From the NCBI RefSeq assembly GCF_963678635.1, contig NC_087065.1, forward strand, positions 64,358,553-64,422,552: DNA of 64,000 nucleotides, given 5' to 3'. Within the stretch, counting starts at the first letter, position 1; each line of letters begins with the position of its first letter. Origin of the DNA: Symsagittifera roscoffensis (Eukaryota; Xenacoelomorpha; Acoela; Convolutidae). The notes beneath the pieces are model-generated. The model made no database searches and had not been told where the DNA came from. It worked only from the letters and a program-made list of their open reading frames with translations. The translations under genes were made by a program, and so were the position numbers. Below are positions 22,757-35,946 of the stretch, one piece after another.

Positions 22757-23999
22757 GTGTCCAACCAGAAGTGCCGAAGTGGACACAATCAAGGGTGACC
22801 CAAGAATACTAAACAATCATCGACCTTAGTAAGAAGATAAAATATTGATGAATAAAATAAGATTAACTCAAACTCCCCTCATAGGTATACTTCTTTCAGC
22901 TGTTCGATTCGTTTATATAATCTAATAACCCTGTGCTTTGTCTTTAACCAACTAATTAATTCATACATTTTTCTAACTATTGTTTCTACTCTAACTTTTG
23001 TCAAGACAACTTGACGATCTAAGGTGAGACTTATAACTTAGGATAAAATTACTAAGCAATCAACCATCAATGACTGCTTAGTAAAACCGGTGCGACCAGT
23101 GAGGCTCGAACTCACGACCCTAAGATTATGAGACTTATAACTTAGGATAAAATTACTAAGCAATCAACCAGCAATGACTGCTTAGTAAACAATAACCACA
23201 GGTTTGACCGTTTTGCAAAATCGCCTGAAATGTCGTAATCCTGTCATTCATAAATAATAAAACGAATATCTCAAATTTTAAATGTTGGCAAAATATTTCA
23301 ACGATTATTATTGGAACCAGTTCTCAACTAGTATTTATAAACCAGTTATAATATTGATAAAACTATCTCTATAAAATATTCTAACTAACCAATCATATTC
23401 CATCCTTAACATTGACACATATTTGTAAGTGCTGAAACTACTTGTACAATTCGGATTTCAAATAGTAAGACAAAATTCGGTGTTGTATTTGTAATGTAAC
23501 CTTTTAACTTATTTCCAAAAACTGCGATAATTCACTAGACTTAAAAAAACAGCATAAGAACCCACAAAAAGAAAGAATCTAATTGACATTTTGAAACAAT
23601 TACTGAATCTAAGTAATCAGTCATTTTTTTGCAATAAAAAAACACTTACGGCTTCGCTGATACAGCTTGCTTTTATTCGGACCTTTGAAAATGGGGCGGA
23701 ATTATGTATTCAGGTTTGTTTCGTTTTTTTTTCTGTTTTTTTTTTGTTGTACACTTGGGCGGATCTAAGTTTTTCGAAACTTTTGACGAACTTTGTATGG
23801 TTGACTAAATTGATTTTCCGAGCTCTAATGCAGAGGACTTAAAAGACACTGTTTTTGCCAATTGGCCAACTTTTCTGCGCCACATGCAAATTATTGAAAA
23901 AAAAAACAGTAAAAAAAGGCGTTTTTAAGCACATTTTCGAAAAAATTTGATGAAAAAATTGGGATTTTTCGCGGCTCGCTTCACCCTCAAAATTCTTAA
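22757..23999 (+). repeat. Segmental duplication, second copy
   Basis: Begins inside the LTR (CCAACCAGAAGTGCCGAAG). It carries its own tRNA half (23088-23134) and U5 repeat (23129-23188), and differs from the first copy by a 13-bp indel near 23370. Its MITE continues intact beyond 23999. Confidence 0.9.
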
Positions 24000-24090
24000 T
24001 TTTAAGCACCGAAGGCGCCTTTACAATTTTTTTTGAGCCCGTCAACCAAAAATACGGATATCCCAAAACAGTACAAAGGGTGACCCATAA
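23742..24090 (+). mobile_element. hAT-like MITE
   Basis: Same family as 54703-55149, here without long G/C tracts. It keeps the GAGCTCT, TTTCTGCGCC and AAGGCGCCTTTAC blocks. The terminal repeat on the left is GGGCGGATCTAAG; the right end is degraded. Confidence 0.65.
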
Positions 24091-24800
24091 ACAATATACC
24101 ACAAATTTTCATTGTAACGAGGGAATATCATATTAAAGCCCTTTCGTTTTGATTCGAACGTGATTAAAAAAGTTTTACAAAAATTGTTGAGAAAAACATT
24201 CAAGCAACTTTTGATTTTTACGAGCGGTTAAAGCAAGCAAGCAAGCAGGTTTTTCAAAAAAAGGTAAGTCACGAACTTTAGCAAAAATACAAAAACATTT
24301 CCGAAAAAATAAGGAAAAATTTATTTTTTGGACTTTGTTTTTTTGTAGTCAATTTCGATAAAAACAGTAATGCGATTTACTGTCAAAAATATATATCTAA
24401 TTTCAGGATTTCTTCAGAATTTTTCATCAAACAACTCGCAAAAATAACTTTAATTTAAAAAGAAAAGAAAAAAAATTTCAGAGTATTCACATAAAGATTA
24501 TGATCGGAGCGTTCTGTGTCACTTGTACAGCAACCGACTATCGTTGTTTTTCGTTTTTTTCCACCCAAGCAGGACACAAAAAATCAACTTAGCAGATCAT
24601 TTTAATCATTTCAGTCAATAATCTCAGAGTCAAAAAAAACGTTTGAAATTTTGGACTTTGCTGTTTCCAAAATACGATGAGAGAGTAGTTTCAATTTGAT
24701 TTTCAACCAGAAAAACGTATCAGAACTAATAAACCGAATGAACTGAATGAATTTTTAAATTGGTGCCACATCAGTCGTGATTCGAACAAACTTTAAAATT
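24091..24800. other. No gene seen
   Basis: AT-rich DNA with a short (CAAG)n-like run near 24230 and no convincing frame. Confidence 0.4.
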
Positions 24801-25720
24801 TTCCAAAAACTTTGTCCGGATATAAAGACTAATGTCTTAGATCTTTATTAATGATCAATAAGACTCAATTCTTGATTACCGTACTTTTGTTGTTAAAGTT
24901 AAAGCCTCTAACCACCTAATAAGAAGTTGAACCTTTTACTCGTATTAAGGCTGAAAAACTTTTGAGAATGACTAGTTATAAATTTTAAAACATCATTTGT
25001 TTTCTTCATGCATAACTTTTGAAAAGAGCGGTTACTAAAATAAAAACTTCTTGAAAATCCTCTCTCATGAAAAGGAGAAAAAGAGAGCGATGAACCCAGA
25101 GTTTTTAAGTTCACAAGATCAGCGGCCAGTTTATGCTTGTAAACTCAAAAACTGGCCTGAGTCTTCCAGTTCTCCATCACGCTCTAACGGCAACCAGTTT
25201 CTTCAGTTAAACAATAAACCTTAGAATTTTTTTGTGTTTGATAAAAAAATAATTTTTTTTAATCAGCTTTTTCAACATTTTTGTTGTTAATAAGTATGCA
25301 TAAAGTCGGAAAACAGAAAAACTGAAACAAAACTAACAAGATGAGTCACAACCGACGTTTCCGCCAATTTCCAGTGAGGATAACCCAACAGTGCTTTTTG
25401 AAATTCAAGAAGGCTGCTGACAACTTGCCCAGCCAGTAGGGGCACAATTAGACGTTCAACAACTTTACTCATATTATCAAAAGTTACCTAAGTAGAAAGA
25501 TAAAAAGAGAATGATACTCAAGAGCGTAAAGTCTCCAAAATAAGTAATTTTTCTAATTGTTCGGTTCACCTTTCAACCTGTGCATCTGTTGAATCATCCT
25601 CAATGTTTTATACTTTTGCTAGCTGGCCTGAGTCTTCCAACTGATTTTTGTGAAGAAAGTCGGCGATCTCAGGTAAAACCTACAAGTTTAGCTTAAGCTA
25701 CTAACGACACAACCAGAAAG
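24800..25720 (+). mobile_element. Diverged LTR (relic a)
   Basis: Follows the order of the copy A LTR at low identity: AAAGAC…TGTCTTA start, TAAAGCCTCT, GATCAGCGGCCAGTTTATGC, TGGCCTGAGTCTTCCAG and GTTCGGTTC…CCTGTGCATC. It ends with a GATCTCAGGTAAAA donor-like site near 25670. The start is uncertain by about 50 bp. Confidence 0.65.
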
Positions 25721-27125
25721 GCTTAAAAGATCTGGCGCTGCCAATTAGGCATGCCTGAGAATTTTCTCAAAATTTTCTCAAAAAACGAAAACAGTCAAGT
25801 AAGCGGTCAATTTTGCCCACAGTCAAAAACATGTACTTTGTGAGGAACTATAACCCCATTAAAGTATACCTAGAAAACCGTGTTTATAACAAGCAACAAG
25901 AAATTTGCCGAACGCCAAGACCTTTATTCAAAACTTTTTTTGAATCTTTGTTTATTTCTTACTCAGGCGGTTTTGGTACGTACACCAATAAATGAAGATT
26001 AAAATTACGTGAAACTATATTTGTTATCGATTTCAATTACTTAAAAGCTTTCCAGAAAAGCTGAAGTTCTTAATAAAACCGCTTGGTAAAAGCAACTTTA
26101 CATACATTTACGGTGAAAGTAAAGACACACAGCATATAGTTTTTTGCGCCATGTAGGAAGTATTAAAATTGATTATAAGTTTCTTCTAGGTGCAAGTTTA
26201 GATTAATTGATGCTTTTCAATGCTAAATTGCGTTGACATTCTGAGATTAAAGAACCAACGTGAACTACATAGAACACAAACTCTGACCAAAATGATGTGA
26301 GAGATACAACGCTAGCAGAATACATGCTAACTAGTAATCAAAATATGTTTTTAATCTTTGAACACTGAGTGACCACTTGTATGGCTTTACTACTGTCATA
26401 AAGAAACTTTAACCCTCAAAGATCTCGAAAATCAACCAAAATCATTTGATTTGGATGATAACTCATTTTGGTACAAATTTTTGCCAGCTCCAATAATTTC
26501 AAGGCTACTTTAAGGCTTGCTCCATAAAATGCAGACCATAATACGATTCAAAAGACTCATGCAAAATCAAAATTAAAAAAATTATTTCGAAAAGTAATTC
26601 ACAAAAACACTTCAATATCATTTCTTAAAAAGATTACAGGAACGGTTCCTAAAACGAAAGTTTTATTACTCCAAATCAGATGCTAAATTTAAGTTAGATG
26701 AGATTAACTAAAATTAACTGAGATGATATTGAACCAAAAGTATATCAAGATGATTTGCCTTTTCCAGGGTTTTTCATCAACAACTGTTTTTGATTATTTC
26801 GATTTGTTGCTTGTTTCTCAGAAAAATCTGCAGATTTTTTGTTTCACATTCATTCTTCAAACTTCCTCTAGAAAACGTGGTCATATTAATGAGAACCTTA
26901 AAAAAAAAGAAACTTAACATATCATACTTCATCGATTTTTTGAAGTGAAATTTACAACCGAAATTTAAGTTTTCATTCAAGAAAGAAGAATTTCTACTGC
27001 AAACAGACACACAGAAAGGGTCTGGTTTCTACTCATATCTAGATAAATAAAAAGAACAAGTAAATCGAAATTAATCGAGAGGAATTTTTTCGAGCCCAGC
27101 AATACCAGTTTCAACTATCAACAAA
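25721..27125 (+). pseudogene. env: Env remnants of relic 1
   Basis: 25813-25995 still reads like 46400-46560 of env (YNKQQE, FESLFISYSGGF). The sequence then follows env of copy A, broken, through the GCGCCATGTAG block (26148) to the membrane-anchor region (about 26800-26900). Many stops and indels show it is old. Confidence 0.75.
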
Positions 27126-27961
27126 GGTTGCAAAAGCCATTATTTATTTCTGTAAATTTGGCCTTGTTTCACAATATTCACTTTGTTTGAATAATTGGCA
27201 TTTTTTCTTAGCAAAACCCACAAAAATGTTTGCTTCATATTCATTTTTCGAATTTCCTCTAGAGAACGTGGTCAAAATAAAAATGAGCATAAGAAAAATT
27301 TACACAGTGTGTTTTTGAAAAGTTTTAGTAAGCGCAATATATAATTTATTTGTTTCATTTAATGACAATTTTTTTAAGTGAAATTTCCAACACAGCGTCG
27401 TCGACAGAGCCTTATACAAAAAAGAAACAATGACTTCAAGATAATTAAAATCAAAATATATACCAAAAAGTGGTTCAATGAATAATGTAGAACGATCTGC
27501 CCGGGCAATAATTTTGCAGCAACCAGATACACGGAAGAAGTCTGACTTTTAACAGTTTGAAAAAACAAAATGAACAATCAGTTCACAAAAACAAAAAAAA
27601 AATTTCAGCCTAACTAAACCAATTGCATCTAACAAAACAAGTACAAAAAACCTATTTGAAAGCTGAGATTTGTGTTTTTGACAAACTCAAGTAAGCAATG
27701 CATCTGTAAAGACGAAAAAGTTATAGACTTCTTAGAGACAAATTTCACTTATCAGTCCAGTTTGCCTCAAATGCAAAAAACACGCAGAAGATCTTCAGCT
27801 ACATCAATTGGGCTAAACGTTGTATACCAATTCTCATAAGTATTTATACAGGATTTTTCCTTCAAAGTAATGAACCTGCTAGAAAAACCATGAATTTGTA
27901 AGGAGTCCAGTTTTGTGTACAAAGATACCAGATTATCCATATCTTTTTGAAATTTCACTTG
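27126..27961 (+). pseudogene. Relic 1: env end and first small accessory ORF, decayed
   Basis: 27200-27340 repeats the membrane-anchor region. 27690-27960 resembles the first small ORF after env (48037). Very similar to 31930-32760. No open frame. Confidence 0.5.
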
Positions 27962-28883
27962 AAGTACATAGAACACAAGCTCTAACCAAAATGATGTGAG
28001 AGATACAACGCTAGCAGAATACCTGCTAACTAGTAATCAAAATATGTTTTTAATCTTTGAACACTGAGTGACCACTTGTATGGCTTCACTACTGTCATAA
28101 AGAAACTTTAACCCCCAAAGATCTGGAAAATCAACCAAAATCATAACTCATTTTGGTACAAATTTTTGCCAGCTCCAATAATTTTAAGGCTACTTTAAGG
28201 CTTGCTCCATAAAATGCAGACCATAATACGATTCAAAAGACTCACGCAAAATCAAAATTAAAACAAAAATATTTTGAAAAGTAATTCACAAAAACACGTC
28301 AAAATCATTTCTTAAAAGGTTACAAGAACGGTTCCTAAAACGGAAGTTTTATTACTCCAAATCAGATGCTAAATTTAAGTTAGATGAGATTAACTAAAAT
28401 TAACTGAGATGACAAAGAACCAAAAGTATATCAAGATGATTTGCCTTTTCCAGGGTTTTTTTTTTTTTTTTTTTTTTATTAGCCCCCGGCCTGCTCAGTG
28501 CAGGACCAACCATGGTTGGCTGGTTCCAGGGTTTTTCAACAACAACTGTTTCTGATTATTTCGAATTGTTGCTTGTTTCTTAATAAAGTCTACAGATTTT
28601 TTGCTTCCCATTCATTCTTCAAACTTCCTCTAGAAAACGTGGTCATATTATTGAGAACCTTAAAAAAAAAGAAACTTAACATATCATACTTCATCAATTT
28701 TTTGAAGCGAAATTTACAACCCAGCTTTGCCGACAAGTTTTCATTCAAGAAAGAAGAAATTCTACTGCAAACAGACACACAGAGAGGGTCTGGTTTCTAC
28801 TCTAAATAAAAAGAACAAATAAATCGAAATTAATCGAGAGGAATCTTTTCGAGCCCAGCAATACCAGTTTCAACTATCAACAA
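27962..28883 (+). repeat. Duplicate of relic env segment
   Basis: Direct repeat of about 26265-27125, from AGTACATAGAACACAA to CAGTTTCAACTATCAACAA. It differs by small indels and by a retroposed insertion at 28456. Confidence 0.8.
28456..28523 (-). mobile_element. Short poly(A)-tailed retroposon end
   Basis: A T-run of over 20 bases is followed by ATTAGCCCCCGGCCTGCTCA and about 25 bp more. It is flanked by a direct repeat, TTCCAGGG (28448-28455 and 28524-28531). The paralogous site at 26762-26775 is empty. This is the 3' tip of a non-LTR retrotransposon inserted in minus orientation. Confidence 0.8.
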
Positions 28884-30424
28884 CCACGCAACAACACCAT
28901 TTTGATTCTATATCTATATCAAACAATGCCAGGCTGAGCATAGACAAAATTCTCGTCAATATTGGCTGGGTATGGACGAAATGCTAGTCAATATTTCAGG
29001 TCGACAAATTCTTTATTACTCCAGTTTCCCAAACCTATTTAATAAATAAAAAGAAAAAATAGTTTGGAAAAAAAACAAATGAAAATTTCGCCAGCACATC
29101 ACTTCATGTTTTAACTAACAATAACAACACACACATCACCATTTTGAAAGATAAAACTTTTATATCAAACACACAGTGGATGAGTAGAAACGAAATGCTA
29201 GTCCGTTTTTTAGATCGAAATTTTTTTTTCGTTACTCCAGTTTTGCACTTTTACAAATTGTTTGCACGAAATGCAGCTCATGAAAAACCTCTAACGGCTT
29301 AAAACTATTTACGTGTTAAAAGAACTTTTATGAAATTATGAGTAATTTATGAAGTTTTGGCAGAATCGTTATATACAAAAAAAAACAATTACATTCTGTC
29401 GTTTTCTCAAAGAAACGAATCGAAAAAAATATAACAAACTCAAGTGTTTGAAGATACCACAGTCTCTATAATTTGCTTAGCTTTTATAGAAAAAAAATAT
29501 TGGTAGGAAAAAAAGATTGGTAGGAAAGATGGATTGGCATATTAGCTTACTATCTCATTTCCAAGTTCTGTATACAAAATACTTGCTCCTAAAGCATTGG
29601 TAGGATCACAAAAAAACAAAGCCTAACGAGTGCATTCGTCATATGATAAAATTCTATCACAGGCAATTCTTTAGAAAGTTGAAGATAAAAATTTACAAGT
29701 AGCAAAATATACTTACTCTTCATTTGAAAGAAATCAATTGGCAGGAGTAATAAAAAAATACGAGGGAAATCATTTCTTTGTGTACGTTATTGGGCTCAAA
29801 AAAGCCCAATAAAATTTTGCGATACAAAAATTGGTCATTGACGACAATTCATCAGATTGGTGTCTTTTTCTCAAAAAACAAACCAGCATTCAATTGAAAT
29901 TCATTCCAAAACCAGTATTCAAACCATTCTGGAAGATTGAATAAAAACAATTCATGTCAATTGTTCTCGCTAGCGTCTCGTAACTTGTTTCTTCGATTGC
30001 CAAACTTACGTTATTTTCAAAATGGTTAAAAATTTACCCTGTTACTTTTTGTCTCTTACCTATATCTAAAGTTAGTTCAACTGAATCACAATTAAACTTT
30101 GATCCTAGAAACCAACCGAATTTCTCATTTTCTCGCTTTTAATAGAAACACAAATTTCTTTAGATACTCTCCAGTTTTTCAATTTAGAAAAAATTATCTT
30201 TATTATCAAGGACCTGTTGGTTTTTTTTAATTACCTACAAAAACGTATAGGCTACCTTTAAAAAGTGTACCTTTAAAATAACAATGTTCATATTTTTCAC
30301 TAGAAAAAAACTGATTCGAAGCCTATAACGGGTCATTATTCCCCAACCAACCGTAAATTTTGACTTTGGTAATACTTGAGAAGGCGGAATATGTTGCAAT
30401 ATTTTTTCACTTTCGTTAAATGAG
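28884..30424 (+). pseudogene. Relic 1: decayed accessory block
   Basis: 28960-29040 and 29170-29280 resemble the start of the small ORF at 48037 (GCTAGTC…GACAAATTC). 29960-30020 resembles 49223-49270 (CTCTCGTAATC-like, CCAAACTTACGTTA). 30310-30400 resembles 49040-49130. All frames are closed. The order is slightly shuffled relative to copy A. Confidence 0.55.
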
Positions 30425-31585
30425 AATTTGGCTCAAATGATCTCTATTTATGATCAGTAGGACCAATTTTTTTTCTACCAAAATTTCAGTTTTTATTTTA
30501 ATGCTTTTAGTAAACTAGTAAGAAATTGATACGTTTACCCTTTTTAAGAATCTCGATTTTGAGAAATGACTTTTAAAAAATTGTTATTCAAATCTTTTCA
30601 ACATGCTCATTTTTTAAAAAGTGGTGAATTTTAATGAATCCGGTTTGGCTCGAAATTCAAACAGAGAGGATTAAAGTTTATCAGTCTTGTGGACTTCTCG
30701 GGATTTTCTTTAATTAGCAGGTAAAAAGCAGACAATGTACCTGGACTATTGAGCACCCAAAAACAAACCAAACTTTTCAAAAACAATAGAACTGAGAATC
30801 TGGGGTTTTCTTAAAAAGGATTGATTAAAATTTAATATTGATATAATAAATCGAATAAATTCTGGTCCAAAAGTCAACAACGATGAAAGAAAAAAAGAAA
30901 TCAATGATAACAGTTTTTTTCAAACGACTAGATCAGCGGCCTGCTAAAGCTTAGTGGCAAAAAACCACTGGCCTAAAATTATCAGTGCTTCAAATTGCTC
31001 TTTGCAGTCACATCAAACCTTCAGTTCAAAAACAAGTCCTAGATCTGTTTTCTTCTCCTAAATTATTCTAGTTGTCGTTTTCTGTGAATGAAATTTTTTT
31101 CCTAAATATCATTTTAAGAAATTTTTAAATTTTTTTTAACAAAAAAAGTTTAAAAAATGAACGAAACATAACATCGAAACAATACAAAAGAAACGATTCC
31201 AAACTGATGTTCTCTCCAACTACCAGCAAAATTAGTGCACCAGTGTCTTGCCTTGTGAAAATCAAGAACACTGCTGACAGATCTTGCCTGGAAAAGACAC
31301 TGACACGCGCTCAAATGAAAACGCGAGTAATCAATATTTACCTTAATAAAAAGATAAAATAAAAGCGATACTCACAACAACTATGTTTTCGAAGATGTTC
31401 GGTTCACTTTTCAACCTGTGCATCTCTTTGTTCATCTTCAATCTTTTATAGTTTCTCTAATTTTCGTTTTAACTATAATTTGCGCCAAGAATATTTACAC
31501 TCTCAGGTGAGATTTATTTTTTTTTAGCCCAAATTACTAAGCAAAAACTTAGAAATGTACGATATTAAAAACAGTTGCTTCCGGT
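30425..31585 (+). mobile_element. Diverged LTR (relic b)
   Basis: Second diverged LTR, closest to 24800-25720. Shared blocks are GATCAGCGGCC, CACTGGCCTAAAATTATCAGTG, AACTGATGTTC, GTTCGGTTCAC…AACCTGTGCATCTC, TCTCAGGTGAGATTTA and ATTACTAAGCA. Boundaries are approximate. Confidence 0.65.
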
Positions 31586-34390
31586 GAACCATCCCTGAAA
31601 GTTGTGTAGTCATGAAATACTTTTCTCAAAAAACAAAAAAAATCAATATGCAGACAAATTTGACCGATGTCAATATAATATACTAAGTGGGGAACCGAAA
31701 CTCATTGAGTTATAACTAAAAAGTAAAAAAGTTATAACGAGATATAGGCCATATTACGGATGTTTTTTGCCACAATTGACAATGCGCAGGCATTTATACC
31801 CCAATGTATAATAAGTTTATTTGTCAAACTGTAATTCACTAAAACACATCAGTATAATTTCTTGAAAAGGTTACAGAGCCATATTTTATTTGGCTAAATT
31901 TTGCATTGTTTCGCAAAATTAATTTTTCTGACTAATTGGCATTGTTTCTTAGAAAAACTCACAAAATTTTTTGCCTCTCATTTAGTCTTCGAATTTCCTC
32001 TAGAAAACGTGGTCACAATAAAAAAAACCATAAGAACAAACAACACAGTGGTTTATTGAAAAGTATTAATAAGCGCAATATATAATTTATTTGTTTCATC
32101 AGTGTACATTTTTTTCAGGTGAAATTTCCAGCTCAGCAGCAGCGACAAAGCTATATATAAGAAATAAAACAATGACGTCATGATAACTAAAATCAAAAAA
32201 TATACCAAAAAAAGTGGTTAAATGAAAATTTTCGAACAATCCGCCCGGGCAATAGTTTCGCAGAAACCAAATACACGGATGAAGTCTGACTTTTAACAGT
32301 TTTAAAAAACAAAAATGAACAAAAAATTCTCAATAAAAAAAATTAAAAAAGTTTCAGCCAAGCAAAACAAATTGCATCTAACAAGAATAGTACAAAAAAC
32401 CAATTTGAAAGCTAAACTCAAGTAAGCAATGCATCAGTAGAGACGAGTTGTTAGTCAATACTGTAGACTTTATATCGACAAATTTCGCTTATTATCACAG
32501 TTTGCCTCAAAGGCAAAAAAATACAGAAGCTCGTGAGTTACCTCAATTGGGCTAAAAGTTGTATAAGTATTTATGCGAGAAAAATGTTTCCTAAAGTTCT
32601 GACAGAAGCGTCAATTACAGAAAAAAAAACATAATCGTTTTTACTTCAAAGTAATGAACCTGCTTGAAAAACCATCTGTTTGTAAGGAGTCCATTTTAAT
32701 GTATGAAGATACCACATTATCCATAACTTTTTGAAATTTTGCTTTAAAAACTTTGTTAGCAATTTTGGGTCGTCATAAAACTTTAATTTCAGGTTTCCAG
32801 GTTCTGCAAACGAAACACTTTCTCTTATAGCATAAACCAGATCACCGAAAAAAGCCTTAGGTTTGCATCCATCACAAGGTAGTATTCTATTACGAGGAGG
32901 TTAATCAGAAAATCAAACACAAACTTCATAATAAAGTTTTTGTCTTCTACACTTGAAAAAACTGAATTGGCAAAGATTGATTTTGTTTATTAGTTAATGT
33001 TTTTTAACAAAACTTTATAAAACAAGTTTTAAAAATTAGTTCAACATGCCCCAGTAAATGTTTTGGATTATAAAAAATGTTTTTTTTTTGCACCGTATAA
33101 AACTATTTTGTGCCGAAAAACTTATTCCCAAGTGGCGGAAGCTAAATCACCATTTAAATTGCAAAAATCAGCAAGAAAGTCAATTTTACGAAGTTATCAT
33201 AAATTCATCGAATCATAAGTACAGCTAAAAATAAGAAATAGAAACTAAATATTCAATTAAACGACAACAATCAGCAAAAAAATCAAATTTACGAAACAAT
33301 CATGAATTCTTCGAATCAGAAGTACAAATAAAAATAAAAAATAGAAAGTCAGCCATAAAAGAAAACAATTGCATACTGTTTTTTTTTTCATCTGTAAAAT
33401 TTTTTCAAAAAACCTAGATTTCTGTATCATACCAATTGTCATCTTCTTTTTTAGATATAAAAAAAGTTAATCTACGCCTCTAACGGACCATTTTGCAGAA
33501 ATACTAGCAGGATGTTTCAGTTATTGAACACTGACACAAACTTTCCATTGATTTTTCATCATAGCCGAAAACTTCGAAATTGTTCCTTATTGTATCATTT
33601 CAAAACACTATTAGACGGTGGCTTGTACAACAGTGTCATTATAACAACAAAACGATTCCAACTTAATATATATCTTTCAAATTAAAATCATTCCTTGTGA
33701 TCTAAATCGTATTGAATGAAACAGTCCGAGAGAAAATTCATTGCCCTATCTGTTAAATTAAACTGAGTTGTGTTAAAATAAGCTCAAGCAGGGACCAAAC
33801 ACACCTCTATCAAAATTTCATTTGACATAATAAACATGGCAAAGTTTTATGCCTGTAATAACCGCAATCACTTCGTGTTAGCCAGAAAAAAACTTGGGAA
33901 TGAGCATTTAATATTTAATCACCCTTATAATACTATTTAAAAAAATATGTAAGCAAAACCAAAAAAAAATCATTTTCTCTATTTTTCAATTTGATGATCT
34001 CTCAGCTTTAAATCAAAAAAGTATTTGGAATTTTGATCAAAAATTTTTAAACAGCTCTAATCTCCTTCCAAAATATATGTGGTGAAAGCAATCTGTTTCT
34101 TAATTCGGAATCTAAATTCTCTTTGACAAACTTTCAGGCCCAATTTACCAACAGGATGGATATGTATAGTTTTTAGGAAAAAATCATTTGTCCAAAAGCA
34201 GACAAAAACCAAAAATTGATAGTTAAACAGTTAACCTAAGCAAAACAGAAAAGAAGAACAAAGAACGAAAGAAGATCGCAAAGCTGCATCAAAAATTTGA
34301 AGGCATTGCAGAAAAACTAGCGATTCTGAAGGCATACGACATCGAGTGGAACAACGCAATAAAAAAATAGGATAGTAAAAAGACTGTTTT
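31586..34390 (+). pseudogene. Relic 2: env, accessory and K remnants
   Basis: Env blocks occur at 31740-31800 (ATATAGGCCATATTACGGA, as 47207) and 31930-32010. Small-ORF blocks occur at 32440-32510 and 32640-32740. Zinc-finger-gene blocks occur at 33700-33760 and 33905-33935. The coiled-coil end of K occurs at 34255-34370 (AAAAGAAGAACAAAGAACG…). The order matches copy A. Nothing is intact. Confidence 0.6.
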
Positions 34391-34773
34391 TCATTGCTTC
34401 ATTGAACTGTTAATCTTTGAAGAGTTATAGAATACCTAATGTGGAAAAATTAGTTTTTTTTTTATTTAAACGCTTAAAAAATTTCGCTTGATTTTAAAAT
34501 TTCACCTTGTGATCTAAATCATATTGAATGAAACATTCCGAGAGAAACTGTGTCTGGACAAATATGCAACCGGAAAAACACCAGACATTGTCAATCAGCT
34601 AGAACTGAAAAAATGTGAATTTAACCAAAAAATAATATTGAAAAAAAAAAAGCTTTTTTTGAAAAATCAATTAAAGTCTTATTTAAAATCCTTTTACGAT
34701 GAAGTTAAAAAACATAAGCCGATGAAGCCTGGGCAATTTGATAGATACACTGGTCTAAAATCTTCAGTGCATT
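34391..34773 (+). mobile_element. Left part of diverged LTR (relic c), split by copy A
   Basis: Ends CACTGGTCTAAAATCTTCAGTG, as in the other LTRs just before their TTGCTC block. The continuation lies at 53969 after element A. An 83-residue frame here (34524-34775) is not supported as a gene. Confidence 0.55.
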
Positions 34774-34778
34774 AATTT

Positions 34779-35933
34779 TGTAGTATTGCGAAATACTACA
34801 CACACACAAAAGACCATTGTCTTAATTGTTTATTTAACGACCCAATTCTAAATTGGAGCGTGCCATTTAAATTAAAGCCTCTTTTCACTAAATCAGATAT
34901 TGACTGATTTACTCTTATTAGGACTATAAAATCTTGTTTTAAAAATCCACTCCTTTTAAAATATTTGTCCAATTTTTCTAATTTTTTCATGCTCAATATT
35001 TTAAAAGGGCGGCGATTATTAATACGTCCCTTTTAACTTAACTTGAAACAAACTGGATAAATATTTAGCAGTCTTGCCGGCTGCACTGAAATTCTCCTTG
35101 CTTTGATTAAGCAGAGGTGCACCTGCAATATGATGCATCAGAGAGAGTAATATGAATTTTTAATAAGACAAACTGAAGGCTGCGGTTTTTATCAAAGGGG
35201 ACTAATAAGTTGAAGATATTTGATTTGAAAAAATCAAATAAAAACTAGTTGAAAATTCCCTTATTAAAAAAGGAGAACAAAGGAGCAGGTGAAACCTGAA
35301 TAATTAAAGATTGAATCAGCCGCCGGTTTATGCTTATGAGCAAAAGGACTGGCCTGAAATCTTCAGTGTTTCATTTTGCTCAGTCAGCAGCAAGTCATTT
35401 CTCTTCAGTCAGATCTTTTAAAAATAAATAATTTTTCTTTTCTGCCCTAACACTAAAATTAATCTAGCCCTTTTCATTTATAAAAAGAGAATAAATTCTC
35501 ATCTTAAGTTTGATTTGAAAAATTATAAATCGAGATAATCGAGATACGCACCCCCGAGGAAGTCTGGACTACAAGTACCCAAAGGACTACGGCAAGACGA
35601 TTCAGACGACCCAACCAGAAGTGCTGACTTGGACAAACATCAAGGGCAACCATACATACTAATCAGCCACCGACCTTAGTAAGAAGATAAAATATTGATG
35701 AACAAAATAAGATTGGCTCAACCTCCCCTCATAGGTATATTTCTTTAAGCTGTTCGATTCATTTATATAATCTAATAACCCAGTGCTCTGTATCTAACCA
35801 ACTAATTAATTCATACCTTTTCTAACTATTGTTTCTACTCTACTTTTTGTGAAGACAATTTGACGATCTAAGGTGAGACTTATAATTTAGGATAAAATTA
35901 CTAAGCATTCAACCAGCAATGAGCGCTTAGTAA
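34779..35933 (+). repeat. Element A 5' LTR
   Basis: Starts TGTAGTATTGCGAAATACTACA (an imperfect dyad) and ends CTTAGTAA, so it lacks canonical TG…CA ends. A TATA-like TTTATATAATC lies at about 35760 and an AAG-GTGAGA splice-donor-like site at 35869-35876, both near the right end. It carries an antisense frame kept open in all four LTR copies (34796-34996 here). Confidence 0.9.
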
Positions 35934-35936
35934 AAC

Positions 35937-35946
35937 TGGTGCGACC
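35937..35946 (+). promoter_or_regulatory. Element A primer binding site
   Basis: TGGTGCGACC lies 3 nt after the LTR. It is complementary to the last ten bases of the tRNA-Met whose half is copied at 21523. Complementarity stops there (next bases GCAGCAG), which is short compared with the usual 18. Confidence 0.8.

Noticed and set aside
34524-34775. 83-residue Lys-rich ORF as a gene
   Set aside because: Lies within a relic LTR next to decayed accessory sequence, and has no conserved counterpart.
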